11,760 bases of DNA from Neisseria lactamica (GCA_001067655.1 JUNU01000166.1:1-11760); one strand, 5' to 3'; shown: positions 1 to 6,024, counted from the first letter of the stretch. The notes: generated by a model from the letters alone, not told the origin. Numbers and translations are program-made.

Positions 1-84
1 GAAGCACCAAGTGAATCGGTTCCGTACTATCTGTACTGTCTGCGGCTTCGTCGCTTTGTCCTGATTTAAATTTAATCCACTATA
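1..84 (-). mobile_element. Correia repeat enclosed element (CREE/NEMIS), partial, cut by the window edge
   Basis: Read on the minus strand, the element begins at 84 with TATAGTGGATTAAATTTAAA and continues TCAGGAC to position 58, matching the terminal inverted repeat of Neisserial Correia elements. The inner sequence (rc of 1-57: GCGACGAAGCCGCAGACAGT, then ACAGATAGTACGG and ACCGATTCACTTGGTGCTTC) matches my memory of the core of the full-length form (about 150 bp) rather than the short deleted form. The other terminal repeat lies beyond the left edge. These are non-autonomous MITE-like elements that insert at TA. When transcribed, their terminal repeats fold together and are known RNase III substrates; some copies also carry promoters. 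This copy touches the stop codon of the adjacent kinase gene and would be part of its 3' mRNA. Confidence 0.88.
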
Positions 85-1125
85 TTAACCGAACAGCCTG
101 TTTACATCAGAGGCTTTTTTGCGGTAAGGCAGGCGGATGTCGACGCGGAAGATGCCGTCGAGTTGGCGGCTTTGGATTTTGGCATCGTTGTCGTACATCA
201 GCGTCAGGCGTTCTTTGAGGTTGTGCAATGCCATCGAGTTGCCTTTGTGCGGTTTGGCGTTTTCGCTGCTTTCGGGCGGGGTGTACGGGTTTTCGATGCG
301 GATGTAGATGGATGATTTGTTGAGCTTGGTAAACACAGTAATCATGCCGGGGCGGTGGGTCGATTCGACGCCGTGGAAGACCGCGTTTTCCAAAAGGGGT
401 TGGAGCAGGAGGTGCGGCGTTTCCGCGTCATCGGGCGCCTGGTGCTGCCACATTACCTGCACGCGCATATGGCCCATGCGGATTTGTTCGATGGCGATGT
501 ATTCCTGCGCCCATTCGATTTCCTGTCCTAAAGTGCTGCTTTGGCTGCCGTCGCGCAGTTGGGCGCGGAAGAGGTTGGCGAGGTTCTCCAGCAGGGTTTC
601 CGCATCATACGGACGCAGGCGGATGAGGCTGATGGCGGCGTTGAGGCTGTTGAACAGGAAATGCGGGCGGATGCGGGCGGTCAGCGCGCTGAGGCGGGCT
701 TCGGAAATCGAAGGCGCAAGGCCGTTCCGGCGCGAGGCTTCGTAATACATCAGCCCGAGCAGGAAAAGGTTGAACAGGAAAAAATGTTGCGAGAGCGTTC
801 TGCCGTGTGTTTTCAGAATGAAGAAATCGACGATTGCAAATATCGATAAATTCAAAAAGTAGGTAATAATGACGCCGTAGGGCGATGTTTTGATGGCAGG
901 GGTGAAGATATTGACGAAATAGGCTTTAACCAAAATTCCCAGCAATACGGGAAACACCCATTGGGAATGATGGTAAATCTCTGCGGAATAGGAGAGCGAA
1001 GAATCGCTGATCAAGGGGAGAAAGAACAGACTACCCAAGACAATAATCAAAAGGCGCACGACTGTTGCCGAATTGCGCAGGTCCGGGACGGCGAATGTAT
1101 TGTTGATTTGACGTATAATAGACAT
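85..1125 (-). CDS. LytS/AlgZ (FimS)-type sensor histidine kinase
   Basis: A 346-residue inner-membrane histidine kinase of the LytS/YehU family. The N-terminal third has four hydrophobic segments (about residues 21-40, 53-74, 83-103 and 112-128) and no large periplasmic domain. Next comes the family's phospho-acceptor motif RIRPHFLFNSLN (151-162, His155), the ATPase N-box LLQPLLENAVFHG (240-252), and a glycine-box region GNSMALHNLKERL (295-307). This architecture normally pairs with a LytTR response regulator; none is in view, but the gene reads off the left edge, where it would be expected. The gene is divergent from argH with a 77-bp gap, the arrangement of algZ/argH in Pseudomonas, so AlgZ/FimS is the best family label. 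The signal it senses cannot be read from sequence. Start ATG at 1125 has only a weak upstream GGA. A Correia element abuts the stop codon. Confidence 0.88.
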   Translation of the reverse strand: MSIIRQINNTFAVPDLRNSATVVRLLIIVLGSLFFLPLISDSSLSYSAEIYHHSQWVFPVLLGILVKAYFVNIFTPAIKTSPYGVIITYFLNLSIFAIVDFFILKTHGRTLSQHFFLFNLFLLGLMYYEASRRNGLAPSISEARLSALTARIRPHFLFNSLNAAISLIRLRPYDAETLLENLANLFRAQLRDGSQSSTLGQEIEWAQEYIAIEQIRMGHMRVQVMWQHQAPDDAETPHLLLQPLLENAVFHGVESTHRPGMITVFTKLNKSSIYIRIENPYTPPESSENAKPHKGNSMALHNLKERLTLMYDNDAKIQSRQLDGIFRVDIRLPYRKKASDVNRLFG

Positions 1126-1154
1126 AAAATTTCCAACCGTTTTCTTTTAATGCG

Positions 1155-1182
1155 TTTATACGAGCCTTATTGGCTCTGTTAT
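1155..1182 (-). promoter_or_regulatory. Candidate promoter of the histidine kinase gene with a dyad in its spacer
   Basis: On the minus strand, ATAACA (1182-1177) and TATAAA (1160-1155) are separated by 16 bp and face the kinase start at 1125. The spacer is almost entirely an inverted repeat, GAGCC-N5-GGCTC (1162-1176), which could be an operator or just a small hairpin in the argH leader. The -35 match is 4 of 6, so the call is tentative. Confidence 0.35.
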
Positions 1183-1202
1183 TTTATCTGAAGGACGAAA
1201 CC

Positions 1203-2582
1203 ATGAGTAAGGACAAAACCTGGTCGGGCCGTTTTAACGAGCCTGTTTCCGAACTGGTGAAAAAATACACCGGTTCGATCGATTTCGACAAACGGCTTGC
1301 AGAGTGGGACATTCAGGGTTCGCTGGCTCACGCGCAAATGCTTGTTCAATCAGGTGTTTTGAGTGAAGAAGATTTGGCGGCGATTCGTCAGGGAATGGCG
1401 GAGATTATAGCAGAAATCAAGGACGGTACTATTTCTTGGTCACTGGATTTGGAAGACGTCCACATGAACATCGAGCGCCGCCTTACCGAAAAAATCGGCG
1501 ATGCCGGCAAACGCCTGCATACCGGCCGCAGCCGCAACGACCAAGTTGCCACCGACATCCGCCTGTGGCTGCGCGACCAGATTACCGTTATTCAAGACCT
1601 GATTCGGAGCCTTCAGACGGCCTTGGTCGATTTGGCAGAACAAAATGCTGAAACCGTCATGCCCGGTTTCACCCATCTGCAAGTCGCCCAGCCTGTCAGT
1701 TTCGGACACCACATGCTCGCCTACGTCGAAATGCTCGGACGCGATTTCGAGCGCATGACCGACTGTCGCAAACGCGTCAACCGTATGCCGCTCGGCGCTG
1801 CCGCCCTTGCCGGTACGACCTATCCGATTCAGCGCGAAATCACCGCCGAATTGTTGGGTTTCGAACAAATTTGCCAAAACTCGCTCGATGCTGTATCCGA
1901 CCGCGATTTTGCCGTCGAGTTCACCGCCGCTGCCTCGCTGATTATGGTTCACCTGAGCCGCTTGTCTGAAGAATTGATTTTGTGGATGAGTCCGCGTTTC
2001 GGCTTTATCGACATCGCCGACCGTTTCTGCACAGGTTCGTCCATCATGCCGCAGAAGAAAAATCCCGACGTGCCCGAACTTGTGCGCGGCAAGTCAGGCA
2101 GAGTCATCGGACACTTTATCGGCCTGATTACCCTGATGAAATCGCAGCCCTTGGCGTACAACAAAGACAATCAGGAAGACAAAGAACCGCTGTTTGACAC
2201 TGCCGACACGCTCATCGACACCCTGCGGATTTACGCCGACATGATGCGCGGCGTGACCGTCAAACCCGACAATATGCGCGCCGCTGTCATGCAGGGCTTC
2301 GCTACCGCCACCGATTTGGCGGATTACTTGGTGAAAAAAGGCATGCCTTTCCGCGACAGCCACGAAGTCGTCGCCCAAGCCGTGCGCCACGCCGACCAAG
2401 CGGGCGTCGATTTGAGCGAACTGCCGCTTGCAGTCTTGCAAGGTTTCAGCAACTTGATTTCAGACGACGTGTACGGCGTACTGACACCCGAAGGCAGCCT
2501 GAACGCGCGTAACCACTTGGGCGGAACCGCGCCGGAGCAAGTGCGCTTCCAAGTGAAACGTTGGCGGGAATTATTGGCTTAA
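1203..2582 (+). CDS. argH: Argininosuccinate lyase
   Basis: Cytoplasmic enzyme that splits argininosuccinate into arginine and fumarate, the last step of arginine synthesis. The 459-residue protein has the normal family length. Visible motifs are the substrate-binding HTGRSRNDQ (106-114), the PGFTHLQVAQP stretch (154-164) with the conserved Thr157-His158 pair, and the fumarase/aspartase superfamily signature GSSIMPQKKN (278-287), whose flexible loop carries the catalytic serine (Ser280 by comparison with the family). I chose ATG 1203 because AAGGA (1191-1195) lies at proper spacing and the protein then begins MSKDKTWSGRF as in relatives; an in-frame ATG at 1170 would add 11 unlikely residues and has no Shine-Dalgarno. 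The gene is divergent from the kinase and convergent with glnD. It contains an AG-type DUS (1612-1623) and a DUS core near its 3' end (2459-2468). Confidence 0.97.
   Translation: MSKDKTWSGRFNEPVSELVKKYTGSIDFDKRLAEWDIQGSLAHAQMLVQSGVLSEEDLAAIRQGMAEIIAEIKDGTISWSLDLEDVHMNIERRLTEKIGDAGKRLHTGRSRNDQVATDIRLWLRDQITVIQDLIRSLQTALVDLAEQNAETVMPGFTHLQVAQPVSFGHHMLAYVEMLGRDFERMTDCRKRVNRMPLGAAALAGTTYPIQREITAELLGFEQICQNSLDAVSDRDFAVEFTAAASLIMVHLSRLSEELILWMSPRFGFIDIADRFCTGSSIMPQKKNPDVPELVRGKSGRVIGHFIGLITLMKSQPLAYNKDNQEDKEPLFDTADTLIDTLRIYADMMRGVTVKPDNMRAAVMQGFATATDLADYLVKKGMPFRDSHEVVAQAVRHADQAGVDLSELPLAVLQGFSNLISDDVYGVLTPEGSLNARNHLGGTAPEQVRFQVKRWRELLA
1612..1623 (-). repeat. DUS of a different dialect (AGGCCGTCTGAA) inside argH
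   Basis: The complement of these 12 bases is AGGCCGTCTGAA, the AG-DUS form with the GCCGTCTGAA core used by meningococcus and relatives. All other DUS in the window carry GTCGTCTGAA. It encodes the end of Ser-Leu-Gln-Thr-Ala around residue 138 of ArgH. Confidence 0.8.
2459..2468 (-). repeat. DUS 10-base core inside argH 3' end
   Basis: TTCAGACGAC is the complement of GTCGTCTGAA. It encodes part of Ile-Ser-Asp-Asp-Val in ArgH. The flanking bases do not extend the match to the 12-mer, so this may be an active DUS or a coincidence of coding. Confidence 0.6.
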
Positions 2583-2600
2583 AGCAAATTAAGTAAGAAG

Positions 2601-2643
2601 AAGGTCGTCTGAAAACTGGAAACAGGGTTTCAGACGACCTTTT
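2601..2643 (+). terminator. argH terminator made of an inverted DUS pair
   Basis: AAGGTCGTCTGAAA (2601-2614) is exactly complementary to TTTCAGACGACCTT (2628-2641), giving a 14-bp stem and a 13-nt loop followed by a short T run (2640-2643). Each arm contains one complete AGGTCGTCTGAA uptake sequence (2602-2613 and 2629-2640). It starts 18 nt after the argH stop, a typical Neisserial use of paired DUS as a rho-independent terminator. Confidence 0.85.
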
Positions 2644-2777
2644 GATATAAGGAGAACATTTATATTAGCTTTAAACACGGGTGAAAAAGTGTGAACGATT
2701 GCCTGTTGGCTAAGTTGATTCACATCGACAGGCAGAACAAAAGAAATAGGTTCTTGATTGAAAGCTGTCTCAAAACC

Positions 2778-2826
2778 AAAAACAGAGGTCGTCTGAAAGC
2801 CGAAAACAGGTTTTCAGACGACCTCT
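2778..2826 (-). terminator. glnD terminator made of an inverted DUS pair
   Basis: AGAGGTCGTCTGAAA (2784-2798) pairs exactly with TTTCAGACGACCTCT (2812-2826), a 15-bp stem with a 13-nt loop. On the minus strand the stem is followed by G and then TTTTT (2782-2778), so it is oriented to stop glnD, whose stop codon ends at 2849. It contains DUS copies at 2786-2797 and 2813-2824. Confidence 0.85.
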
Positions 2827-2848
2827 TACTTTTCCTTAAGTTCAACCA

Positions 2849-5410
2849 TCACACCGACAATTGTTCCAACAAAGCCTGTTTCAACGACGACTGCGTTTTC
2901 GGGTTTTTCAAATCGGGGCTGAAGACGATGAAGCTGTCTTCGATGCGTTCGTCCAGCGTGGAGATTTTGGCGTAGCGCAGGCTGACGTTGTGGGCGAAGA
3001 AGACTTCTGCCATGTCGGCGAGCAGAAAAGGGCGGTTAACGGCGGTGATTTCGACGGAGTACCAGTCGGGGTAGTCTTCTTCGGGGGTGATGGTAATGCT
3101 TGGCGCGATCGGCATGTAACGGCTGCGGCGGCTGATGCGGCGGCTGTGACTGGAGGTTTCGGCAACGGTGTGTCCGTGGATAAAGCTGTTGAGTTCTGCT
3201 TCGAGCGCGCTTTGGATGTCGGGGTAGTCTTCGGGAGCGTGCTGCGAGGGGATTTGCACGATGAAGGTGTCGAGGATGTAGTCGTGTTCGGTAATAAAGG
3301 CGCGGGCGGCGAGGATGTCGAAACCGTGGCGGCTGAAGATGCGGCAGAGGCGGGCGAACAGGCGCGGGCCGTTGGGCATGAAGACCATGACTTGAAAGCT
3401 GTCGCTTTTGAACAGGATGCGGCTGCGGACGATGGGGGTTTCAAAGTCGTGTACGAGGTTAGCGGCGTGCCACAGGATTTCGCGGGATTGATGGCGGGCG
3501 AAGTAGGCGGAACCGAGCGCGTTCCATAGTTTTTTCTGTTGTTTTTCAGGGACGGCGGCGCGGGTGAGCAATTCGGCGGCTTCTTGTTGGCGGCGGCCGA
3601 AGAGGGCGTGCGGATTGCCGCCGTTGCCGGCGAGGTAGCGTCCGGCGGCATGGAACAGGCTTTCCAACAGGCTGGCGCGCCATGCGTTCCACAGTTTGGG
3701 ATTGGTGCCGCGGATGTCGGAAATGGTCAGAAGGTAGAGTGCGCTGAGGCGTTCGTGGGTTTGCACGCGTTTGCAGAAGGCATCGAGTACGTCGGGGTCT
3801 TGGATGTCTTCTTTTTGGGCGACGGTGGACATGAGCAGGTGGTTTTCGACCAGCCAGGCGAGCAGGCTGCTTTCTTCTTCGGTCAGGAAGTGGTCGGCGG
3901 CAAATTGGCGCGCGTCTGCGATGCCTTGTATGGCATGGTCGCCGCCGCGTCCTTTGGCGATGTCGTGGAAGAAGGCGGCGAGATAGAGAATGTCTTGCTT
4001 TTCAAAGGACTGCATCAGTGCGGAGGCGTAGGGCAGCTCGTGGCTGTGCATGTCCAGGGCAAGGCGGCGGACGTTGCGGACGACGGCGAGGATGTGGTCG
4101 TCCACAGGATAAATGTGGAACAGGTCATGCTGGAGCAGGCCGACGATTTTTTCCCACGCGGGCAGATAGCGGCCCAACACGCCGTAGAGGTTGAGAAAGC
4201 GCAGGGTTTGGGTCAGTCCGTTGCCGCGGCGGAAAAAGCCGGCGAAGCGGCGGCGGTTTTCGGGATTTTGGTAGAAGCTGCGGTTGATTTTGCGCGTCGC
4301 GCCCCACCATGCGCGCAGGGTTTGCGGTTCGAGTGCGGTAATGTCGTTGCGCTGCTGCATGATTTCGACGATTTTGAAAATGTGTTCGGGTCGTCTGAAA
4401 AAAATATCGGTGTGCCGAGCAGCGATTTGGTTGTTGACTTGGATGTAGTCGTCGTCAATCCGCAGGGTAACGCGCATCGGCGTGGAGGAAACGCGGCTTT
4501 GCAGCATAGGTGTGAGGATGCCGCTCAGTTGTTTGACGGTTTTAATCGCGCGGTAAAACACGCGCATCAGTTCTTCGCTTTGACGGCGGAGGTTCAAGCC
4601 TTCATAACCCATGCTTTCGGCGACTTGCGGCTGCAAATCGAACAGCAGGCGGTCTTCGGCGCGCTTCGCGTTTAAATGCAGATGGATGCGGATGTGGGCG
4701 AGGCGACGGTAGCCGTGTGAAAGCATGCCGGCTTCGGTGCGCGTCAGAATGCCTTGTTGTACCAACGCAGGAAGATTGGCCGCCAAGCCTTGCGCTTTCG
4801 CTATCCAAAGCAGGGTGTGGATGTCGCGCAGACCGCCCGGACAGCTTTTAATGTTAGGCTCCAATACCGCACCCGAACCTTGCGATTTGGCATGGCGGTG
4901 TTCCATCTCCACCAGTTTTGCTTCGATAAACGCCGTTACATTGCGTTGCGCGTTCATTTTTTCCGTCAATTCGTCCGCTGTCTGGCGGTTGCCAAACAAA
5001 AACCTAGCCTCTAAAAACGCCGTATCCCCCGTAATATCATCGCGCACGCTTTCACACAGCTCACCAACGCTGCCGCTTTTAACCGACGGCGCAAATTTCA
5101 TGTCCCACAAATCCTGCACAAAAGCCGCGATTTTCTCTTGGAGGTCGTCTGAAACGGTTTCAGACGACACGACCGCCAAATCCAAATCAGAATAAGGATA
5201 CAGCTCGCCGCGCCCGAAGCCGCCGGTTGCCATCAGGCATAAACCGCTGTTTTGGAAATGTTTGTCCCAAAGTGCCGCCAGCAGGGTTTCGACTACCTCC
5301 ATGTATTCCCTGAAAAATACCGACACGCGGTTGGCTTTCAAATAATGCGCTTCGGAGGCAGCACGCTGCTGTTTGAAGGTTTCCAGTGCTGAAGACAGGT
5401 TTGCAGACAT
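2849..5410 (-). CDS. glnD: Bifunctional uridylyltransferase/uridylyl-removing enzyme GlnD
   Basis: Cytoplasmic nitrogen sensor that adds UMP to PII signalling proteins when glutamine is low and removes it when glutamine is high. The 853 residues show the full domain order. The nucleotidyltransferase motif GGFGRGELYPYSDLDLAV (63-80) has the metal-binding Asp75 and Asp77. The conserved LEPNIKSCPGGLRD follows (183-196). The HD phosphohydrolase domain has FFHDIAKGRGGDH (480-492, His482-Asp483). Two C-terminal ACT domains (about 680-750 and 784-848) are the glutamine-binding part in this family. E. coli GlnD is about 890 residues, so this is normal length. ATG 5410 has only a weak purine-rich upstream region. 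The XRE gene ends 51 bp upstream on the same strand, suggesting an operon. Two DUS-containing stretches lie inside the gene, one of them (5142-5168) directly after the catalytic motif. Confidence 0.97.
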   Translation of the reverse strand: MSANLSSALETFKQQRAASEAHYLKANRVSVFFREYMEVVETLLAALWDKHFQNSGLCLMATGGFGRGELYPYSDLDLAVVSSETVSDDLQEKIAAFVQDLWDMKFAPSVKSGSVGELCESVRDDITGDTAFLEARFLFGNRQTADELTEKMNAQRNVTAFIEAKLVEMEHRHAKSQGSGAVLEPNIKSCPGGLRDIHTLLWIAKAQGLAANLPALVQQGILTRTEAGMLSHGYRRLAHIRIHLHLNAKRAEDRLLFDLQPQVAESMGYEGLNLRRQSEELMRVFYRAIKTVKQLSGILTPMLQSRVSSTPMRVTLRIDDDYIQVNNQIAARHTDIFFRRPEHIFKIVEIMQQRNDITALEPQTLRAWWGATRKINRSFYQNPENRRRFAGFFRRGNGLTQTLRFLNLYGVLGRYLPAWEKIVGLLQHDLFHIYPVDDHILAVVRNVRRLALDMHSHELPYASALMQSFEKQDILYLAAFFHDIAKGRGGDHAIQGIADARQFAADHFLTEEESSLLAWLVENHLLMSTVAQKEDIQDPDVLDAFCKRVQTHERLSALYLLTISDIRGTNPKLWNAWRASLLESLFHAAGRYLAGNGGNPHALFGRRQQEAAELLTRAAVPEKQQKKLWNALGSAYFARHQSREILWHAANLVHDFETPIVRSRILFKSDSFQVMVFMPNGPRLFARLCRIFSRHGFDILAARAFITEHDYILDTFIVQIPSQHAPEDYPDIQSALEAELNSFIHGHTVAETSSHSRRISRRSRYMPIAPSITITPEEDYPDWYSVEITAVNRPFLLADMAEVFFAHNVSLRYAKISTLDERIEDSFIVFSPDLKNPKTQSSLKQALLEQLSV
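4390..4399 (+). repeat. DUS core inside glnD
   Basis: GTCGTCTGAA; the 12-mer here is GGGTCGTCTGAA, one base off the window's main form. On the glnD strand it is read as Phe-Arg-Arg-Pro near residue 340. Confidence 0.75.
5142..5168. repeat. Near-perfect DUS palindrome inside glnD coding sequence
   Basis: A complete AGGTCGTCTGAA (5142-5153) faces a complementary core TTCAGACGAC (5159-5168). Together GTCGTCTGAAAC, one base G, and GTTTCAGACGAC form 12-bp arms around a 1-base centre (5144-5168). On the minus strand it encodes Ser-Ser-Glu-Thr-Val-Ser-Asp-Asp-Leu (residues 82-90), just after the SDLDL metal-binding motif of the nucleotidyltransferase domain. The structure looks like the DUS terminators between genes but has no T run and is kept in frame. 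Confidence 0.85.
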
Positions 5411-5461
5411 TTTTTATTCTTTCGAGTTGTGGATGGCGTAAGGCTAAAGGTGGTTCGGCGG

Positions 5462-5779
5462 TCAAATATCGTTTTCAGACGACCTCTGCTGGGCAGTCGA
5501 GGGATTGGTCATCAGGTTTAGCAATTCTTGTGGCGGCAGCAGTAACTGATACGTCGCCACGCCCAAAGCCGTCGCCATCTTTTCAATATTCGACAACGCA
5601 ATGTTCCAGCGTTTGCGCTCCACAGCCGATACATAAGTTCTGTCCAAACCGCATTGGCGCGCCAACTCTTCCTGAGACCAACCCTTATTCACGCGGAAAA
5701 GCCGCATGTTGTACGCCAATACTGCCCGTAAATCCTGCTCGTCAGGCAATTCGGCAGGGGGAGTCAATTTATTGCTCAT
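5462..5779 (-). CDS. XRE-family helix-turn-helix transcriptional regulator
   Basis: A 105-residue, single-domain DNA-binding protein. Residues about 18-80 form a Cro/C1-type HTH domain; the core SQEELARQCGLDRTYVSAVE (35-54) shows the usual pattern of a first helix, a glycine turn and a recognition helix, followed by ERKRWN and the fourth-helix segment NIEKMATALGV. There is no ligand or effector domain, so how it responds to a signal is unknown. It precedes glnD on the same strand by 51 bp and lies 70 bp downstream of the sRNA terminator. From memory, meningococcus has a similar HTH gene beside glnD (NMB1203/NMB1204), so the pairing seems conserved. The last codons (Arg-Ser-Ser-Glu, residues 99-102) are written by a complete DUS. 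The Shine-Dalgarno before ATG 5779 is weak. Its regulon is unknown. Confidence 0.9.
   Translation of the reverse strand: MSNKLTPPAELPDEQDLRAVLAYNMRLFRVNKGWSQEELARQCGLDRTYVSAVERKRWNIALSNIEKMATALGVATYQLLLPPQELLNLMTNPSTAQQRSSENDI
5474..5485 (-). repeat. DUS within the last codons of the XRE gene
   Basis: The complement is AGGTCGTCTGAA, an exact 12-mer. It is translated as Arg-Ser-Ser-Glu three codons before the stop, so the protein's tail has absorbed the uptake sequence. Confidence 0.9.
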
Positions 5780-5848
5780 GATTTTGCTTTCGGATAAATG
5801 GTTAAATGAAAGAATTTGCTGTTACGGATTTTACTTCACATAAAAACC

Positions 5849-5878
5849 AAAAAAAAAGGGGTGGCAACAGCCACACCC
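5849..5878 (-). terminator. Rho-independent terminator of the small RNA
   Basis: On the minus strand GGG-T-GTGGC (5878-5870) pairs with GCCAC-CCC (5865-5858) around a TGTT loop with one bulged T, and is followed directly by nine T's (5857-5849). This is a strong intrinsic terminator. No protein gene feeds it on this strand, which is what points to a non-coding transcript. Confidence 0.9.
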
Positions 5879-5990
5879 AAACACACACACATCAAGAGGA
5901 AAGAGATAGAGAGTATTAAATCAAAGCAGATGTATCATCTACTGATCAGAAAATCTTGAGGACTTTGAGAAATGTCGTCTCAGTTCCAAT
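5850..5990 (-). ncRNA. FNR-regulated small RNA, AniS/FnrS-like
   Basis: I infer a transcript of about 140 nt from the -10 box at 6003-5998 to the T run at 5857-5849. Visible in order are a weak 5' hairpin (TGAGA/TCTCA, 5966-5982), a stronger hairpin AGTAGATG-ATA-CATCTGCT (5943-5925, one G-U pair), then an unpaired pyrimidine-rich stretch CTCTATCTCTTTCCTCTTG (5911-5893) complementary to ribosome binding sites, a GT-dinucleotide run, and the terminator hairpin. This is the layout of Hfq-dependent sRNAs that mask Shine-Dalgarno sequences. An exact FNR box at -41.5 makes the meningococcal anaerobically induced sRNA AniS (gonococcal FnrS) the best candidate; from memory AniS lies near the meningococcal glnD/HTH genes. 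Position, promoter and terminator are seen; orthology and targets are inferred. The start at 5990 was chosen to fit the -10 and FNR spacing. Confidence 0.82.
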
Positions 5991-5997
5991 GTCGGCG

Positions 5998-6003
5998 ATT
6001 ATA
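5998..6003 (-). promoter_or_regulatory. -10 box of the sRNA promoter
   Basis: A perfect TATAAT on the minus strand. No good -35 hexamer stands at 16-18 bp upstream (the bases there read AAAGCT), as expected for an activator-dependent class II promoter served by the FNR box at 6025-6038. Confidence 0.85.
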
Positions 6004-6024
6004 AATGAAACTCAATTTGGAGCT

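Noticed and set aside
1114..1119. Perfect TATAAT inside the 5' end of the kinase gene as an argH promoter
   Set aside because: No -35 match at 15-19 bp upstream on the plus strand and about 80 bp from the argH start; kept only as a weak possibility.
1963..1974. DUS-like CGCTTGTCTGAA in argH
   Set aside because: Several mismatches to every dialect I know; explained by coding sequence.
2691..2975. 94-codon open frame spanning the argH-glnD spacer
   Set aside because: GTG start without Shine-Dalgarno, passes through the DUS terminator, and overlaps the end of glnD on the other strand.
3539..4675. 378-codon open frame opposite glnD
   Set aside because: It is the antisense shadow of a GC-rich gene. 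GlnD domains are intact on the minus strand, and this frame has alanine/valine/glycine-rich low-information composition with no start signal.
5974..5983. Near-DUS GTCGTCTCAG in the sRNA region
   Set aside because: Differs from the core at two of the last three bases, so it is unlikely to work as an uptake sequence; it forms part of the sRNA's 5' hairpin.
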